This document shows positions 30,936 to 45,317 of a DNA stretch of 64,000 nucleotides, one piece after another. The stretch is from contig NZ_CP008896.1 in assembly GCF_000730425.1 (NCBI RefSeq), positions 2,666,001 through 2,730,000 on the forward strand, given 5' to 3'. The notes under the pieces were generated by a model, which ran no database searches, was not told where the DNA came from, and saw only the letters and a program-made list of their open reading frames with translations. This stretch comes from Pseudomonas fluorescens. GTDB taxonomy: Bacteria > Pseudomonadota > Gammaproteobacteria > Pseudomonadales > Pseudomonadaceae. Position 1 is the first letter of the stretch. Every line of letters begins with the position of its first letter. Made by a program: the position numbers and the translations under genes.

Positions 30936-32018
30936 CTACCTCAGTTTCAGGGTGGCAAGGCCAACCAGCACAAGAATCACGGTGATGATCCAGAAACGGA
31001 CGATCACCCGCGGCTCCGGCCAGCCCTTGAGTTCAAAGTGGTGATGAATCGGCGCCATGCGAAACACGCGGCGGCCGGTCAACTTGAAGGATGCAACCTG
31101 GATCACCACCGACAGGGTCTCCATCACGAACACACCGCCCATGATGAACAGGACGATTTCCTGGCGCACGATCACGGCGATAGTGCCCAGGGCCGCACCC
31201 AGCGCCAGCGCGCCGACGTCCCCCATGAAGACCTGGGCCGGATAGGTGTTGAACCACAGGAAGCCCAGCCCGGCACCGATCAGCGCACCGCAGAACACAA
31301 TCAATTCACCGGCGCCCGGTACATAAGGGATCAGCAGGTATTCAGCGAATTTCACGTTACCCGACAGGTAGCAGAAGATGCCCAGGGCGCCGCCCACCAT
31401 CACCGTCGGCATGATCGCCAGGCCATCAAGGCCGTCGGTCAGGTTGACCGCGTTGCTGGAGCCGACGATCACGAAGTAGGTCAGCACCACGAAGCCAATG
31501 CCCAACGGGATGCTGGCATCCTTGAGCATCGGGAAAATCAGAGTAGTTTCCACCGCGCTTGGCGCAGTCACATAAAGGAAGATCGCCGCGCCCAGGCCGA
31601 ACACCGATTGCCAGAAATATTTCCAGCGACTGGGCAGGCCCTTGGAATTCTTCTCGATCACCTTGCGGTAGTCATCGACCCAACCGATGGCACCGAACAG
31701 CAGGGTCACCAGCAGCACGACCCAGACGTAGCGGTTATGCAGGTCGGCCCAGAGCAAGGTGCTGATGCCGATAGACGACAGGATCAACGCGCCCCCCATG
31801 GTCGGCGTACCGGACTTGGACAGGTGCGACTGCGGGCCGTCATTGCGCACGGACTGGCCGATCTGCAGGCTTTGCAGAGTACGGATCATCCATGGTCCCA
31901 GAAACAGCGACAAACACAGCGCGGTCAACACCCCCAGGATCCCGCGCAGGGTCAGGTACTGAAAGACCGCGAAGCCTTTGTGGAACTGTTGCAGATACTC
32001 AGCCAGCAGCAGCAGCAT
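30936..32018 (-). CDS. mraY: Phospho-MurNAc-pentapeptide transferase MraY
   Basis: A 360-residue inner-membrane enzyme with 10 membrane segments that makes lipid I from UDP-MurNAc-pentapeptide and undecaprenyl phosphate. Catalytic Asp pair in [17 protein letters not shown], third Asp in [14 protein letters not shown] and the signature [15 protein letters not shown] are all present. Start ATG 32018 ([16 protein letters not shown]) overlaps the murF stop by one base. Confidence 0.98.
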   Translation of the reverse strand: MLLLLAEYLQQFHKGFAVFQYLTLRGILGVLTALCLSLFLGPWMIRTLQSLQIGQSVRNDGPQSHLSKSGTPTMGGALILSSIGISTLLWADLHNRYVWVVLLVTLLFGAIGWVDDYRKVIEKNSKGLPSRWKYFWQSVFGLGAAIFLYVTAPSAVETTLIFPMLKDASIPLGIGFVVLTYFVIVGSSNAVNLTDGLDGLAIMPTVMVGGALGIFCYLSGNVKFAEYLLIPYVPGAGELIVFCGALIGAGLGFLWFNTYPAQVFMGDVGALALGAALGTIAVIVRQEIVLFIMGGVFVMETLSVVIQVASFKLTGRRVFRMAPIHHHFELKGWPEPRVIVRFWIITVILVLVGLATLKLR

Positions 32019-33388
32019 TAATGTTTCTCCGTACTTGAGCCACACAAGGCCGCGACGACGTTTTCCATCACCGCGCTGCGCGATCCCTTGATCAAAATAG
32101 TTGTGTGTTTGTCTTGTTCGGCCGCACCCAGCGCCTGGATCAATTCAGCCTGGGTCGTAAAATGCCGCGCGCCCGCGCCGAACGCGGCGACCGCATGGGC
32201 CATGTTCGGACCAACAGCGTAGAGGGCATCAACTTTGCCACTGGCGTAGGCTCCGACTTCACGGTGAGACTGTTCGGCCCACTCGCCCAGTTCGGCGATA
32301 TCACCCAGCACCAGCACCTTGCGACCGTCGAAGCCTTTAAGCAGGTCAACGGCAGCGCAGACCGAGGATTGGTTGGCGTTGTAGGTGTCGTCAATCACGC
32401 GCATGCCGTTGGTCGCCAGTTGCGCCACGGTACGCCCCTTGACCGGCTGCACTGCGCCAAGGCCGGTGGCAATGCCGAACGGCGACACACCCAGGGCGTA
32501 AGCGGCAGCCGCAGCGGCCAGGGCGTTGCCAACGTTATGGTGACCCAGCAGGTTCAGTTGGACGTGCTCGTTACCTTGCGGGCTGTGCAGGGTGAAGGCC
32601 GGGCAGCCGCGGGCGTCGACGCAGATATTCGAGGCATGGAAGTCAGCGGCCGCATTGTGCATGGCGAAGGTCAGGACCTTGCGCCCGGCAGCACGCACAC
32701 GCCAGGTTTCGAAGGCTTTGTCATCGAGGTTCAGTACCGCGGTACCGGAGGCGTCCAGGCCCTCAAGGATTTCACCCTTGGCCTGGACGATCTTTTCGGG
32801 GCCGCCAAACTCGCCAACATGGGCGGTACCGGCATTATTGATAATGGCGACATGCGGCCGGGTCAGGGCCACGGTGTAGGCAATTTCACCAATGCGTGAA
32901 GCGCCCAGCTCGATGACAGCGGCGGTATGTTCCGGGGCCAGTTCCAGCAGGGTCAGCGGTGCGCCGAAATCATTGTTGAGGTTGCCACGGGTCGCCAGCA
33001 CCGGCCCGCGCGTACGCAGGATACCGGCGAGCAGTTCCTTGACCGTGGTCTTGCCACTGGAGCCGGTGATCGCGGCAACCGGGTTGCTGAACGCGGCACG
33101 GTTCAGCGCACCCAATTGACCAAGGGCCAGGCGGGTGTCGGCCACCAGCAACTGCGCCAGTGTCGAGTCCGCGACTTCACGCTGCACAAGGGCACCGACT
33201 GCGCCTTTGGCGGCCACCTCATTCAAATAGTCATGCCCATCGAAACGCGGGCCGGCCAGGGCGATAAACAGTTGCCCCGGCTTGATGTTGCGACTGTCGA
33301 TACTGACGCCGTCGAAGCTGCAATCACTCGACAACACACGGGCCGACAAGGCCTGGGTCAGCTCACTGAACTTCATGGCCTTAAGCAT
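32018..33388 (-). CDS. murF: UDP-MurNAc-tripeptide--D-alanyl-D-alanine ligase MurF
   Basis: A 456-residue ligase that adds the D-Ala-D-Ala made by DdlB. N-terminal phrase [28 protein letters not shown]-loop [16 protein letters not shown] at about 109-124, and [10 protein letters not shown] in the third domain. It overlaps murE by 8 bases. Two near-adjacent starts exist (Met1 and Met5). I keep the first, which matches the P. aeruginosa length. Confidence 0.97.
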   Translation of the reverse strand: MLKAMKFSELTQALSARVLSSDCSFDGVSIDSRNIKPGQLFIALAGPRFDGHDYLNEVAAKGAVGALVQREVADSTLAQLLVADTRLALGQLGALNRAAFSNPVAAITGSSGKTTVKELLAGILRTRGPVLATRGNLNNDFGAPLTLLELAPEHTAAVIELGASRIGEIAYTVALTRPHVAIINNAGTAHVGEFGGPEKIVQAKGEILEGLDASGTAVLNLDDKAFETWRVRAAGRKVLTFAMHNAAADFHASNICVDARGCPAFTLHSPQGNEHVQLNLLGHHNVGNALAAAAAAYALGVSPFGIATGLGAVQPVKGRTVAQLATNGMRVIDDTYNANQSSVCAAVDLLKGFDGRKVLVLGDIAELGEWAEQSHREVGAYASGKVDALYAVGPNMAHAVAAFGAGARHFTTQAELIQALGAAEQDKHTTILIKGSRSAVMENVVAALCGSSTEKH

Positions 33389-34843
33389 GGGCCACCTCCC
33401 ATGCAGTCAACGCGTGATCGGCCTCGACCAGATCTGAGAAGGCATGGCGCTCGCCGTTGATTTCCTGATAGTCCTCATGGCCTTTGCCGGCCAGGACTAC
33501 CACATCATCAGCACCGGCGCTGGCGATCAATTGGGCAATGGCCGTGCCACGCCCGGCAACAAAGGTCACCAGGGAGGCGTCTTTGAAGCCTGCGCGAATA
33601 TCGTCGAAAATCTGGCTCGGTGCTTCGCTGCGCGGATTGTCGTCGGTGACCAGCACGCCGTCGGCCAGGCGCTCGACGATCTCGGCCATCAGCGGGCGCT
33701 TGCCGCGATCACGATCGCCGCCGCAGCCGAACAGGCACAGCAACTTACCCTTGGCGTGGGGACGAAGAGCTACGAGCACCTTCTCCAGGGCATCCGGGGT
33801 ATGGGCATAGTCGACCACCACCAGCGGCTGCGTCCCGCCACCCAGGCGCTGCATGCGCCCAGCCGGGCCTTCGAGCTTGGGCAGCACGCGCAGGATTTCA
33901 TCCAGTGCGTAGTCCAGGCCCAGCAAGGCACCGACGGCCGCCAGTACGTTGCTCAGGTTGAAGCGACCGAGCAAGGTGCTGCGCAAATGGTGTTCGCCTT
34001 GAGGCGTCACCAGCGTGGCGCGCACACCCTCATCGTTGAACTGGGCTTCGCGGCAATACAGGTAGGCGCTGGAATCTTCCAGGCTGTAGCTGATCAGGCG
34101 CGATTCGCTTTTTTCTGCGGCCAGTTGGCGACCGAATGCATCGTCCAGGTTCACCACCCGGCATTTCAGGTCGGTCCAGGCAAACAGCTTGGCCTTGGCG
34201 GCGGCGTACGCCTCCATACTGCCGTGGTAGTCCAGGTGATCGCGGGACAGGTTGGTCATCACTGCCACGTCAAACGCCAGGGCGCTCACCCGCCCCTGGT
34301 CCAGACCGTGGGACGACACCTCCATGGCGACGGCCTTGGCCCCGGCCTTTTTCAAGTCGGCCAGGGTCGCCTGCACGGCAATCGGGTTTGGCGTGGTGTG
34401 CAAGCCGCTTTGCAGCGCGCCGTAGAAACCGGTGCCCAGGGTACCGACGATACCGCAGTGCTGACCCAGCAGGTCCAGCGCCTGGGCCACCAATTGGGTA
34501 ACGCTGGTCTTGCCGTTGGTACCGGTGACGCCAATCAGGTTGAGCTGGCGGCTCGGGTCGCCATAAAAGCGCCCGGCGATATCCGACAGCTGCGCTGCCA
34601 GGCCCTTGACCGGAATCAACGGCACATCGGTGATCGGCAATACGGTGGCGCCTTCCACCTCATAAGCCACAGCCGCTGCGCCGCGCTGCAAGGCGTCGGC
34701 GATATGGGCACGGCCATCGAGCTTGCCGCCCGGCACGGCCAGGAACAGGTCGCCGGCACGTACATGGCGGCTGTCCAAACTCAGTTCGCGAATCAACAGG
34801 TCGCGGCCAGCGTGGGCGAAAATCTTGTTCAGGCTAAGAGACA

Positions 34844-34844
<1 letters not shown>
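33381..34844 (-). CDS. murE: UDP-MurNAc-tripeptide synthetase MurE (meso-diaminopimelate adding)
   Basis: A 487-residue ligase adding the third residue of the stem peptide. N-terminal SLDSRHVRAGDLFLAVPG, P-loop GTNGKTSVTQLVAQAL (about 108-123). The motif DNPRSE in VTDDNPRSEAPSQI is the known marker for meso-diaminopimelate rather than lysine, as expected for a Gram-negative. The start shares one base with the ftsI stop. Confidence 0.98.
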
Positions 34845-36875
<2,031 letters not shown>

Positions 36876-36879
<4 letters not shown>

Positions 36880-37823
36880 CGCAGCTTCTCCGCAACACGC
36901 ATGACGGCACTGCGAGCACGTGGGTTGGCCTTGAGTTCGGCTTCGGAAGCGAACTGCGCTTTGCCATGGACTTTGATTTTCGGCACAAAGGCCTCGAAAC
37001 GTACCGGCAGGTTACGCGGCAGGTTGTCGGTTTCACCCTTGACCAGGCGACGCATGAACAGTTTGACGATGCGGTCTTCCAGGGAATGGAAGCTGATCAC
37101 CACCAGGCGCCCCCCCACTTCCAGGGACTCAAGGGCGGCCTCAAGGCCAGCCTCCAGGTCACCCAGTTCGTTGTTGACGTGAATGCGCAGGCCCTGGAAT
37201 GCACGGGTCGCCGGGTTCTTGCCCTTCTCCCAGGCAGGGTTGGCGACCTTCAGCACTTCGGCCAGGTCGGCAGTGCGCTCGAACGGCTGGATTTCCCGGC
37301 GCTCGACTACGGCACGCGCCATGCGACCGGCGAAGCGCTCTTCGCCGTATTCCTTGAAGACGCGGGTGATTTCTTCGTGGGGCGCGGTGGCGATGAACTG
37401 CGCGGCGCTGATGCCACGGCTCGGGTCCATGCGCATGTCCAGCGGGCCATCATTCATGAAACTGAAACCGCGCTCGGGGTCGTCCAATTGCGGTGACGAC
37501 ACGCCCAGGTCCAGCAACACCCCAGCCACCTTGCCCGCCATGCCTCGCTCGGCAACTTCCGCACCCAGCTCGGCAAAGCTGCGCTGCACAACGACAAAGC
37601 GGCCGTCTTCGGCCGCTAGCGCTTGCCCGGTGGCAATCGCCTGGGGATCTTTATCGAACCCGAGGAGCTTGCCCTCCGGGCCGAGCTGGCTGAGGATCAA
37701 CCGGCTATGCCCGCCGCGCCCGAACGTGCCATCCAGATAGCAGCCATCAGGGCGCACGGCGAGAGCCTCGACGGCTTCGTCAAGCAGCACGGTGATGTGG
37801 TTAAAGCCGCTATCAATAGTCAC
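36876..37823 (-). CDS. rsmH: 16S rRNA (cytosine(1402)-N4)-methyltransferase RsmH (MraW)
   Basis: A 315-residue SAM-dependent enzyme that methylates N4 of C1402 in the ribosomal P site, in concert with RsmI (also in this window). SAM-binding motif [15 protein letters not shown] near residue 31, then [22 protein letters not shown] near 105, and the C-terminal [15 protein letters not shown]. It overlaps mraZ and ftsL by 4 bases each. Confidence 0.98.
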
Positions 37824-38275
37824 AGGATCAAATCACGCAGTTCATCAGGCATGGCGCCCGGTTGTTGAATAGCAGCCAGGTCAGCTGCAGAAACAGCATC
37901 CCAGGCATCTTCGTCCCACAATTGGAACTTGTTCAGTTGGCCTACCAGCATCGCGCGCTTATCGAGCTTGGCGTATTCGCGCAGACGCGGTGGAACCAGG
38001 AAACGACCGCTGCCATCGAGTTCGAGATCGACGGCATTACCAATCAGCAAACGTTGCAGGCGACGGTTTTCTTCACGCAACGAAGGCAGTGCGCGCAACT
38101 TGGTTTCAATCAACTCCCACTCATCGAGGGGGTAAACACACAAACATGGATCAACAGCATCAATCGTGATGATTAACTGGCCTGAACTTCGCGAAATGAG
38201 CTCGTCACGATACCGGCTCGGCATAGCGAGACGGCCTTTTGCATCGAGACTGATAGCGTTAGCTCCGCGAAACAC
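37820..38275 (-). CDS. mraZ: Transcriptional regulator MraZ
   Basis: A 151-residue protein with two AbrB-like SpoVT halves. Each half has the DxxxR signature: [15 protein letters not shown] at about residues 8-22 and [14 protein letters not shown] at about 85-98. MraZ forms rings, binds spaced direct repeats and represses its own operon. The first gene of the dcw cluster; matching repeats lie at 38318-38344 over its promoter. Confidence 0.97.
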   Translation of the reverse strand: MFRGANAISLDAKGRLAMPSRYRDELISRSSGQLIITIDAVDPCLCVYPLDEWELIETKLRALPSLREENRRLQRLLIGNAVDLELDGSGRFLVPPRLREYAKLDKRAMLVGQLNKFQLWDEDAWDAVSAADLAAIQQPGAMPDELRDLIL

Positions 38276-38317
38276 AGATGCGCTTCTCCAAATTTTAGCG
38301 TTTTACGTTCAAAAAAC

Positions 38318-38344
38318 CCACTTTGTGCCACTTTCCGCCACTTG
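38318..38344 (-). promoter_or_regulatory. MraZ boxes: three AAGTGG repeats at 10-bp spacing
   Basis: On the minus strand AAGTGGCGGA, AAGTGGCACA, AAGTGGGTTT in perfect 10-base register. Repeats of this kind upstream of mraZ are the known binding site of MraZ. They cover roughly +1 to +26 of the predicted transcript, fitting autorepression. Confidence 0.85.
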
Positions 38345-38349
38345 CGCAC

Positions 38350-38379
38350 ACTATAGGAATGCGCCCACCACACCGTCAA
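38350..38379 (-). promoter_or_regulatory. Sigma70 promoter of the dcw cluster (Pmra)
   Basis: On the minus strand TTGACG, 18 bases, TATAGT. The transcript would start near 38343, leaving a leader of about 68 bases before the mraZ ATG. The start point falls in the MraZ repeats. The rest of this gap (38380-38631) holds a short hairpin (CTGCCAATGATTTGGCAG at 38550-38567) and no gene that I can support. Confidence 0.85.
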
Positions 38380-38631
38380 GGCGCGGATTAAAGGAAAAGC
38401 CTTACAGAACGGAGATTTAGGAGCGCAAAAGGAGGAGAAACGAGAGTTCGGCGATGTTTTTGACTCAACAACCTCAAATAGCTCAAAGAGCTAGAGCTTG
38501 AACTTAAAGTAATTTATTAAGAGTAAGATTTTTTTGGTATTACGAAGACGCATCTGCCAATGATTTGGCAGGGAGGGATTCTTGCGTTACTACCTGGTTT
38601 CTACCCGAGACTCGCGCAGAAGGAAAAAGGT

Positions 38632-38983
38632 GGAGAGTCGATCTATAAGCCGGGTTCTGTCTTGAACAGTCATTCGTCTACGATGGCCATCACTGGACAT
38701 CTTTAGCAACCTACCCGGTTCCAGCGCGGGCCACGCCTTGGAACCCTATTTGGTCTTGCTCCAAGTGGGGTTTACCTAGCCACGAACTGTTACCAGTCGT
38801 GCGGTGCGCTCTTACCGCACCTTTTCACCCTTACCGGCACCGAAGTGCTTAGGCGGTTATTTTCTGTGGCACTTTCCGTAGGCTCACGCCCCCCAGGCAT
38901 TACCTGGCACTTCGCCCTATGGAGCCCGGACTTTCCTCCCCCCCCTAATTTTCATAGAGGGCAGCGACTGTCCAATCGACTCT
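38632..38983 (-). ncRNA. rnpB: RNase P RNA component
   Basis: About 352 bases on the minus strand forming bacterial type A RNase P RNA, the catalytic RNA that matures the 5' ends of tRNAs. The ends pair as helix P1: AGAGTCGAT at the 5' end and ATCGACTCT at the 3' end. Conserved core pieces are visible: GAGGAAAGTCCGGGCTCCAT near the 5' end, GGTAAGGGTGAAAAGG, and AGACAGAACCCGGCTTATAG near the 3' end. The last includes the GG(T)-side pairing region for tRNA CCA. A short T-run follows the 3' end. End positions are approximate by a few bases. Confidence 0.96.
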
Positions 38984-38992
38984 CCGCCGCGA

Positions 38993-39021
38993 AGGTTAAC
39001 GGCACGGCGGCCTTAGAACAA
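38993..39021 (-). promoter_or_regulatory. rnpB promoter
   Basis: On the minus strand TTGTTC, 17 bases, TAACCT, then a GC-rich discriminator (TCGCGGCGG) up to the predicted 5' end of rnpB. A GC-rich discriminator is typical of stable-RNA promoters under stringent control. Confidence 0.65.
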
Positions 39022-39078
39022 GTATTAAAAGACAGCATTGCCATCATGCTCCGACGTCGTGCACGTTAAACCCAGGAA

Positions 39079-39951
39079 CTATTCGCTCTTTTGCTTATCC
39101 AGTGCAGCCTGATACAACACATTCTTGCGCACACCGGTGATCTCTGCGGCCAGGGCCGCGGCACGCTTGAGTGGCATTTCCTTGAGCAACAGATCCAGCA
39201 CGCGCATAGCTTCACCACCCACGGCATCTTCACTTTCCGGCGCAGTCCAGCCCGCCACCAGCACCACGCACTCGCCACGCTGCTGATTGCTGTCGCCCTC
39301 GACAAAGGCGCGCAGCTCTTCCAACGGCAGGCCCTTGAGGGTTTCAAAGGTCTTGGTCAGTTCCCGTGCCAGCAGCGCCAGGCGCTGGCCACCGAAGACC
39401 AGCTCCATGTCTTGCAGGCACTCAAGGATACGGTGCGGGGCTTCGTAGAAGATCAGAGTGCGCGGTTCTTCCTTTAACAACGCCAGGCGCGCCCGGCGCC
39501 CCACGGCCTTGGCTGGCAGGAAACCTTCGAAGATAAAGCGATCGGACGGCAGACCTGCCGCCGACAAGGCCGCAATCAACGCGCACGCCCCCGGAACCGG
39601 GACTACATTAATACCGGCAGCACGCGCCTGACGGACCAAATGGTAGCCAGGATCGGAGATCAGCGGAGTGCCGGCGTCGGAGATCAACGCGATATCGTCG
39701 CCCGCCAGCAGGCGGGTAATAAAGCGGCTGCCCTCGTCCCGTTCGTTGTGTTCATGGCAAGCCGCCAAGGGCGTGGCGATACCAAAGTGCTGCATCAGAC
39801 GCAGCGAATGCCGGGTGTCCTCGGCCGCAATCAACTTGGCTTCACGCAACACTTTCAACGCCCGCGCGCTGATGTCGTCCAGGTTGCCAATGGGCGTCGC
39901 CACCACAAAAAGCGAGCCAGCAGTGGAATTCAAAGGACCTGGAGCAGTCAA
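39079..39951 (-). CDS. rsmI: 16S rRNA (cytidine(1402)-2'-O)-methyltransferase RsmI
   Basis: A 290-residue SAM-dependent enzyme that 2'-O-methylates C1402, completing the modification begun by RsmH. Motifs FVVATPIGNLDDIS (near residue 16) and LISDAGTPLISDPG (near 85) are diagnostic of the family. I place the start at TTG 39951 (TTGACTGCTCCAGG), because GAGG lies 8 bases before it. Another TTG eight codons upstream (39975) is possible but lacks a ribosome site. It is divergent from lpoA. Confidence 0.94.
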   Translation of the reverse strand: MTAPGPLNSTAGSLFVVATPIGNLDDISARALKVLREAKLIAAEDTRHSLRLMQHFGIATPLAACHEHNERDEGSRFITRLLAGDDIALISDAGTPLISDPGYHLVRQARAAGINVVPVPGACALIAALSAAGLPSDRFIFEGFLPAKAVGRRARLALLKEEPRTLIFYEAPHRILECLQDMELVFGGQRLALLARELTKTFETLKGLPLEELRAFVEGDSNQQRGECVVLVAGWTAPESEDAVGGEAMRVLDLLLKEMPLKRAAALAAEITGVRKNVLYQAALDKQKSE

Positions 39952-40170
39952 AGCGCACACCTCGATGATTGGCAAAAGCCATATTGTAGCGCGTAGACGT
40001 CAAGAAAATGCGTCATCGGGGTAGTGTCCATTGGGTCTGTTTGCGGCGGTTACTGACGCCCTGCAACATTTAAACGATCTAAATAGACGGTTTCACGCCA
40101 CTAACATCGCGCCCCGGCCAGTGCTTGGGTACAATTCCACGCTAATTTGATCGGTATCAGGAACACTTAC

Positions 40171-41981
40171 ATGATCGCTTGCCTGCGGCTGTTCTCTGCC
40201 CTTTGCCTGGCTGCCCTGTTGGCGGCTTGCGCAAGCTCGCCCTCGTCAAGCCTTGGCGAACTCCCACGGACCCCGGATGCCACGATCGAGCAACTGCTCG
40301 AACAGGCGACTTCGGCCAAGACCCCGGAAAAAGCTGCACTGCTGCGCCTGAGCGCGGCTGACATGGCCTTTCACCAGAACAACCCAGGCCGCTCCGCGCA
40401 GATTCTCGCGCAAGTGCCTCTGGATAGCCTCAAGCCGGCCGCCCAGGTCTTTGCCAGCACCCTGGCTGCGGAACTGGCCATGACCCGCAACCAACCCAAG
40501 GCGGCGTTGACGGCACTGGACCACCCTAGCCTGCAAAACCTCAAGGAGCTGCCACCGGAGCAACAGGTCCGCACCGGCACCGTGCATGCCCGCGCCTATG
40601 AAGCCGACGGCCAGACCCTGGCCGCTGCCCGCGAACGCGTGGCCATGGCCCCGCTGCTGACGGGCGATGCAGCCGCCAGCAACCACGAAGCCATCTGGAG
40701 CCTGATTGCCGCCGTGCCTGGCGAGCAGTTGCAGGCCAGCGGCAACCCGATCCTCGATGGCTGGATCAGCCTGGCCCAAGCCGTGAAAAATGCCGGCACC
40801 CTGGAGCAGCAGCAAGCCGCCATCGACACCTGGCGGGTGCAGAACCCGGCGCACCCAGCCGCGGTGCAACTGCCCCTGCCGCTGACCAAGCTCAAGGAGC
40901 TGGCGAGCCAGCCGCTGAACAAGATCGCACTGCTGTTGCCACAACAAGGCCCGCTCGCCAGCGTGGCCAAGGCTTTGCGCGAAGGCTTCATGGCCGCGCA
41001 CTATCAGGCGCAACAGGCCGGGCAGAATCCGCCGCTCATCGAGGTCTATGACAGCTCGCGAGTCAGTTCCATCGATGAGTTCTACAAGAAGGCCCAGGCG
41101 GACGGCGTGCAACTGGTGATCGGTCCGCTGGAAAAGCCGCTGGTCAAGCAACTCAGCGCGCGCCCGCAGTTGCCCATCACCACCCTGGCCCTGAACTACA
41201 GCGAAGGTGAGCAAGGTCCAGCCCAACTGTTCCAGTTCGGACTGGCTGCCGAGGACGAAGCCCGCGAAGTGTCGCGTCGCGCCCGCGCCGATGGCCTGCA
41301 CCGCGCCGCGGCCATGGTGCCCAAGGGCGAATGGGGCGATCGCGTGCTCAAAGCCTTCCGCCAGGACTGGGAAGCCAATGGCGGCACCTTGATCGGGGTC
41401 GAACATGTTGACCAACCCGTCGCACTGGCCCAGCAGATCGCCGATCTGTTCAAGCTGCGCCAGAGCGAAGGTCGCGCCAAGAGCCTGCAAAGCACGGTGG
41501 GGGCTGATGTTGCGGCACAGCCATCGCGTCGCCAGGATATCGAGTTCATCTTCCTCGCTGTAACGCCGCAGCAGGCCCAGCAGATCAAGCCGACGCTGAA
41601 CTTCCAGTACGCGGGCGATGTGCCGGTATATGCCACCTCCCATGTGTTCAGTGCCAGTGGCGACAAGAACCAGTACAACGACATGAACGGCATTCTGTTC
41701 TGCGAAACGCCGTGGCTGCTCAACACCACCGACCCACTGCGTAACCAGGTCACTGCACAATGGCCACAAGCCAATGGCAGCCTGGGCCGCCTCTATGCAA
41801 TGGGCGTCGACGCCTACCGCCTGGCACCGCGCCTGGGTCAGCTCAAGGCGTTGCCAGATACCCGTATTGACGGCCTGTCCGGCAACCTGGGGATGAGCCA
41901 GAGCCAGCGGATCGAACGCCAGTTGCCATGGGCGAAGTTCGTCAGTGGCCAGATCGAACGCCTGCCTGATACCCCGCGCTG

Positions 41982-41982
<1 letters not shown>
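40171..41982 (+). CDS. lpoA: Penicillin-binding protein activator LpoA (LppC family lipoprotein)
   Basis: A 603-residue outer-membrane lipoprotein. Signal peptide with lipobox LLAAC (acylated Cys near residue 20). The N-terminal TPR-like helical region covers about 40-240, and the C-terminal periplasmic-binding-protein fold (about 255-600) begins KIALLLPQQGPLASVAKALREG. In enterobacteria LpoA activates the murein synthase PBP1A from the outer membrane. ATG 40171 is preceded by AGGAA. A TACAAT box at 40131-40136 is a likely -10 element. One base overlaps yraN; the group continues with gmhA and a BON lipoprotein, the conserved yraM-yraN-diaA-yraP order. Confidence 0.95.
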
Positions 41983-43629
<1,647 letters not shown>

Positions 43630-43644
43630 TCTGATCGCCAGCCA

Positions 43645-43686
43645 CAAAAAAGGGCGCCGTGCATTGACTGCACGGCGCCCTTTTTA
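43645..43686. terminator. Bidirectional intrinsic terminator between the BON lipoprotein and OmpA-like genes
   Basis: A perfect 12-bp stem, GGGCGCCGTGCA and TGCACGGCGCCC, with a 5-base loop, is flanked by A6 on the left and T5 on the right. It therefore works in both directions. It serves two convergent genes. Confidence 0.95.
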
Positions 43687-43697
43687 TTGGCTGATGG

Positions 43698-44459
43698 TTA
43701 CTGGTACTGCTGGTACGGATTGCCCTGGAACTGATTGTTCTGTTGCTGTTGCTGCGCAGGCTGGCCGTACTGCTGGCCCGGGATCGGGCCGAGGTTGACC
43801 TCTACACGACGATTCTGCGCACGACCATTGACGTCAGCGTTGCTGGCAATCGGATTATCCGGGCCGGCACCACGGGTGGTCAGGTTGGTCGGGCTGACAC
43901 CTTGGGACGTCAGGTAATTGGCCACACTTTGCGCACGACGCTGGGACAGGTCCATATTGAGCTGGCGGCTGCCGGTGCTGTCGGTGTAGCCGACGATCTG
44001 GATGGTGTTTTGGTTGAATTGCTTGAGCGACCCAGCCAGGTTATTCAACGGGGTGTAGAAGCTGCTGGCGATAGCATCGGAGTTGGTGGCAAACGTAATA
44101 TTACCCGGCATGATCAACTTGATCTGATCACCCTGGCGCTGCACCTCGACACCGGTATTGGCCATGCTTTCACGCAGTTTCTTTTCCTGCTGGTCAGCGT
44201 AATAGCCATAACCCGCAGCACCGATACCGGCCACTGCGGCGCCGATCAGCGCGCCCTTGCCACGGTTGTTGTGGTCAATGGCCGCACCGGCCAACGCCCC
44301 CGCCAGCGCACCGAGGCCGCCGTACTTGGCAGTTTTGCTCATGCCTTGCGAGCCGTTGTCCGCCTGTCCCTGGCTGCCATCGTAAGGATTAGGGGAAGCA
44401 CAGCCCGACAATAGGGCTACCGCGGTAGCAACAACAAGCAGACGACGCGAAGTGAACAT
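43698..44459 (-). CDS. OmpA-family lipoprotein with glycine-zipper region (YiaD-like)
   Basis: A 253-residue envelope lipoprotein. Signal peptide MFTSRRLLVVATAVALLSGC, acylated at Cys20. A glycine-zipper stretch covers about residues 44-85 (GGLGALAGALAGAAI). A C-terminal OmpA peptidoglycan-binding domain covers about 110-225 (QIVGYTDSTGSRQLNMDLSQ, with the conserved Asp and Arg), and the tail is Gln/Asn-rich (QPAQQQQQNNQFQ). Start ATG 44459 has GGAG 9 bases upstream. It probably tethers the outer membrane to murein. The frame is open for 39 more codons upstream but without a ribosome site. Confidence 0.93.
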   Translation of the reverse strand: MFTSRRLLVVATAVALLSGCASPNPYDGSQGQADNGSQGMSKTAKYGGLGALAGALAGAAIDHNNRGKGALIGAAVAGIGAAGYGYYADQQEKKLRESMANTGVEVQRQGDQIKLIMPGNITFATNSDAIASSFYTPLNNLAGSLKQFNQNTIQIVGYTDSTGSRQLNMDLSQRRAQSVANYLTSQGVSPTNLTTRGAGPDNPIASNADVNGRAQNRRVEVNLGPIPGQQYGQPAQQQQQNNQFQGNPYQQYQ

Positions 44460-44625
44460 GAAGGAAGCTCCTACTTTTGCATTCTGTGATGCAGAGGACA
44501 TTGGCAATGGACCTGTGCCGACTTTGGAACGCGACAAACGGCAAAAATTCCGTAGCGGGCCTCTACCCTGTAACAAAAGGTGGAGGCCGCTGCACCCACC
44601 TAAACCCTAGCAGAAGCTCACCACC

Positions 44626-45270
44626 TCACGCCCTGACAAACGGATTTTCACGCATTTCATCCCCCAGGCGTGTATCCGGCCCGTGCCCCGTTACCACGGT
44701 CGCGTCTTCGTCCAGGGTATACAGGCGCTGCTGGATCGAACGTACGATGGTCGCCTGGTCTCCGCCCCACAAATCTGTACGCCCTACCCCGCGCCGGAAC
44801 AAGGTATCCCCGGCGACCAGCAGCTTGGCATCGGCAAACCAGAAACTCATGGAGCCCGGCGTATGCCCTGGCGTGTGCAACGCCACCCCACAGCCGCAGG
44901 CCAACTCTTCATCATCGGCCAACCAGCGATCCGGCGACGGCACCGGGGTGTAGGGCACGCCGAACATCTGGCATTGCATTTCCAGGTTATCCCACAGGAA
45001 CTGATCTTCCTTGTGCAGATGCAGCGTGGCGCCGGTCTTCTCTTTCAACTGGCCGGAAGCCAGGAAGTGATCCAGGTGCGCATGGGTGTGGATGATACTC
45101 ACCACCTTCAAGCCCAGTGCGTCGAGGCGCGCCAGGATCAGTTCATGGTTGCCGCCCGGATCGACCACAATGGCCTTCTTGCTGACCGGGTCGCCGATGA
45201 TCGTGCAATTGCACTGCAAAGGGCCGACGGGGAAGGTTTCGCGGATCAGTCGGGGGGTTGTGGCTTGCAT
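44626..45270 (-). CDS. Metallo-beta-lactamase-fold hydrolase (glyoxalase II-like)
   Basis: A 214-residue hydrolase with the binuclear metal motif THAHLDHF (near residue 63), further His in HTPGHTPGSMSFWF, GDTLFRRGVGRTD and the closing VVTGHGPDTRLGDE. The family covers hydroxyacylglutathione hydrolases and persulfide dioxygenases. It is short and lacks the C-terminal helical domain of true GloB, so the natural substrate is open. ATG 45270 is preferred to a GTG one codon upstream. A 157-base gap with a REP-type repeat separates it from the YcaO gene. Confidence 0.9.
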   Translation of the reverse strand: MQATTPRLIRETFPVGPLQCNCTIIGDPVSKKAIVVDPGGNHELILARLDALGLKVVSIIHTHAHLDHFLASGQLKEKTGATLHLHKEDQFLWDNLEMQCQMFGVPYTPVPSPDRWLADDEELACGCGVALHTPGHTPGSMSFWFADAKLLVAGDTLFRRGVGRTDLWGGDQATIVRSIQQRLYTLDEDATVVTGHGPDTRLGDEMRENPFVRA

Positions 45271-45317
45271 CACGGAGTCCTTGCTAACGGTTGGTCAAAT
45301 TTTTTCACCCGGGCCAC

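Noticed and set aside
38550..38567. Hairpin CTGCCAATGATTTGGCAG considered as the rnpB terminator
   Set aside because: There is no T-run after it on either strand and it is over 60 bases beyond the mature 3' end. It is noted only as a hairpin.
38845..39069. A 74-codon plus-strand frame
   Set aside because: Most of it lies antisense to rnpB, a structured RNA gene with conserved core elements.
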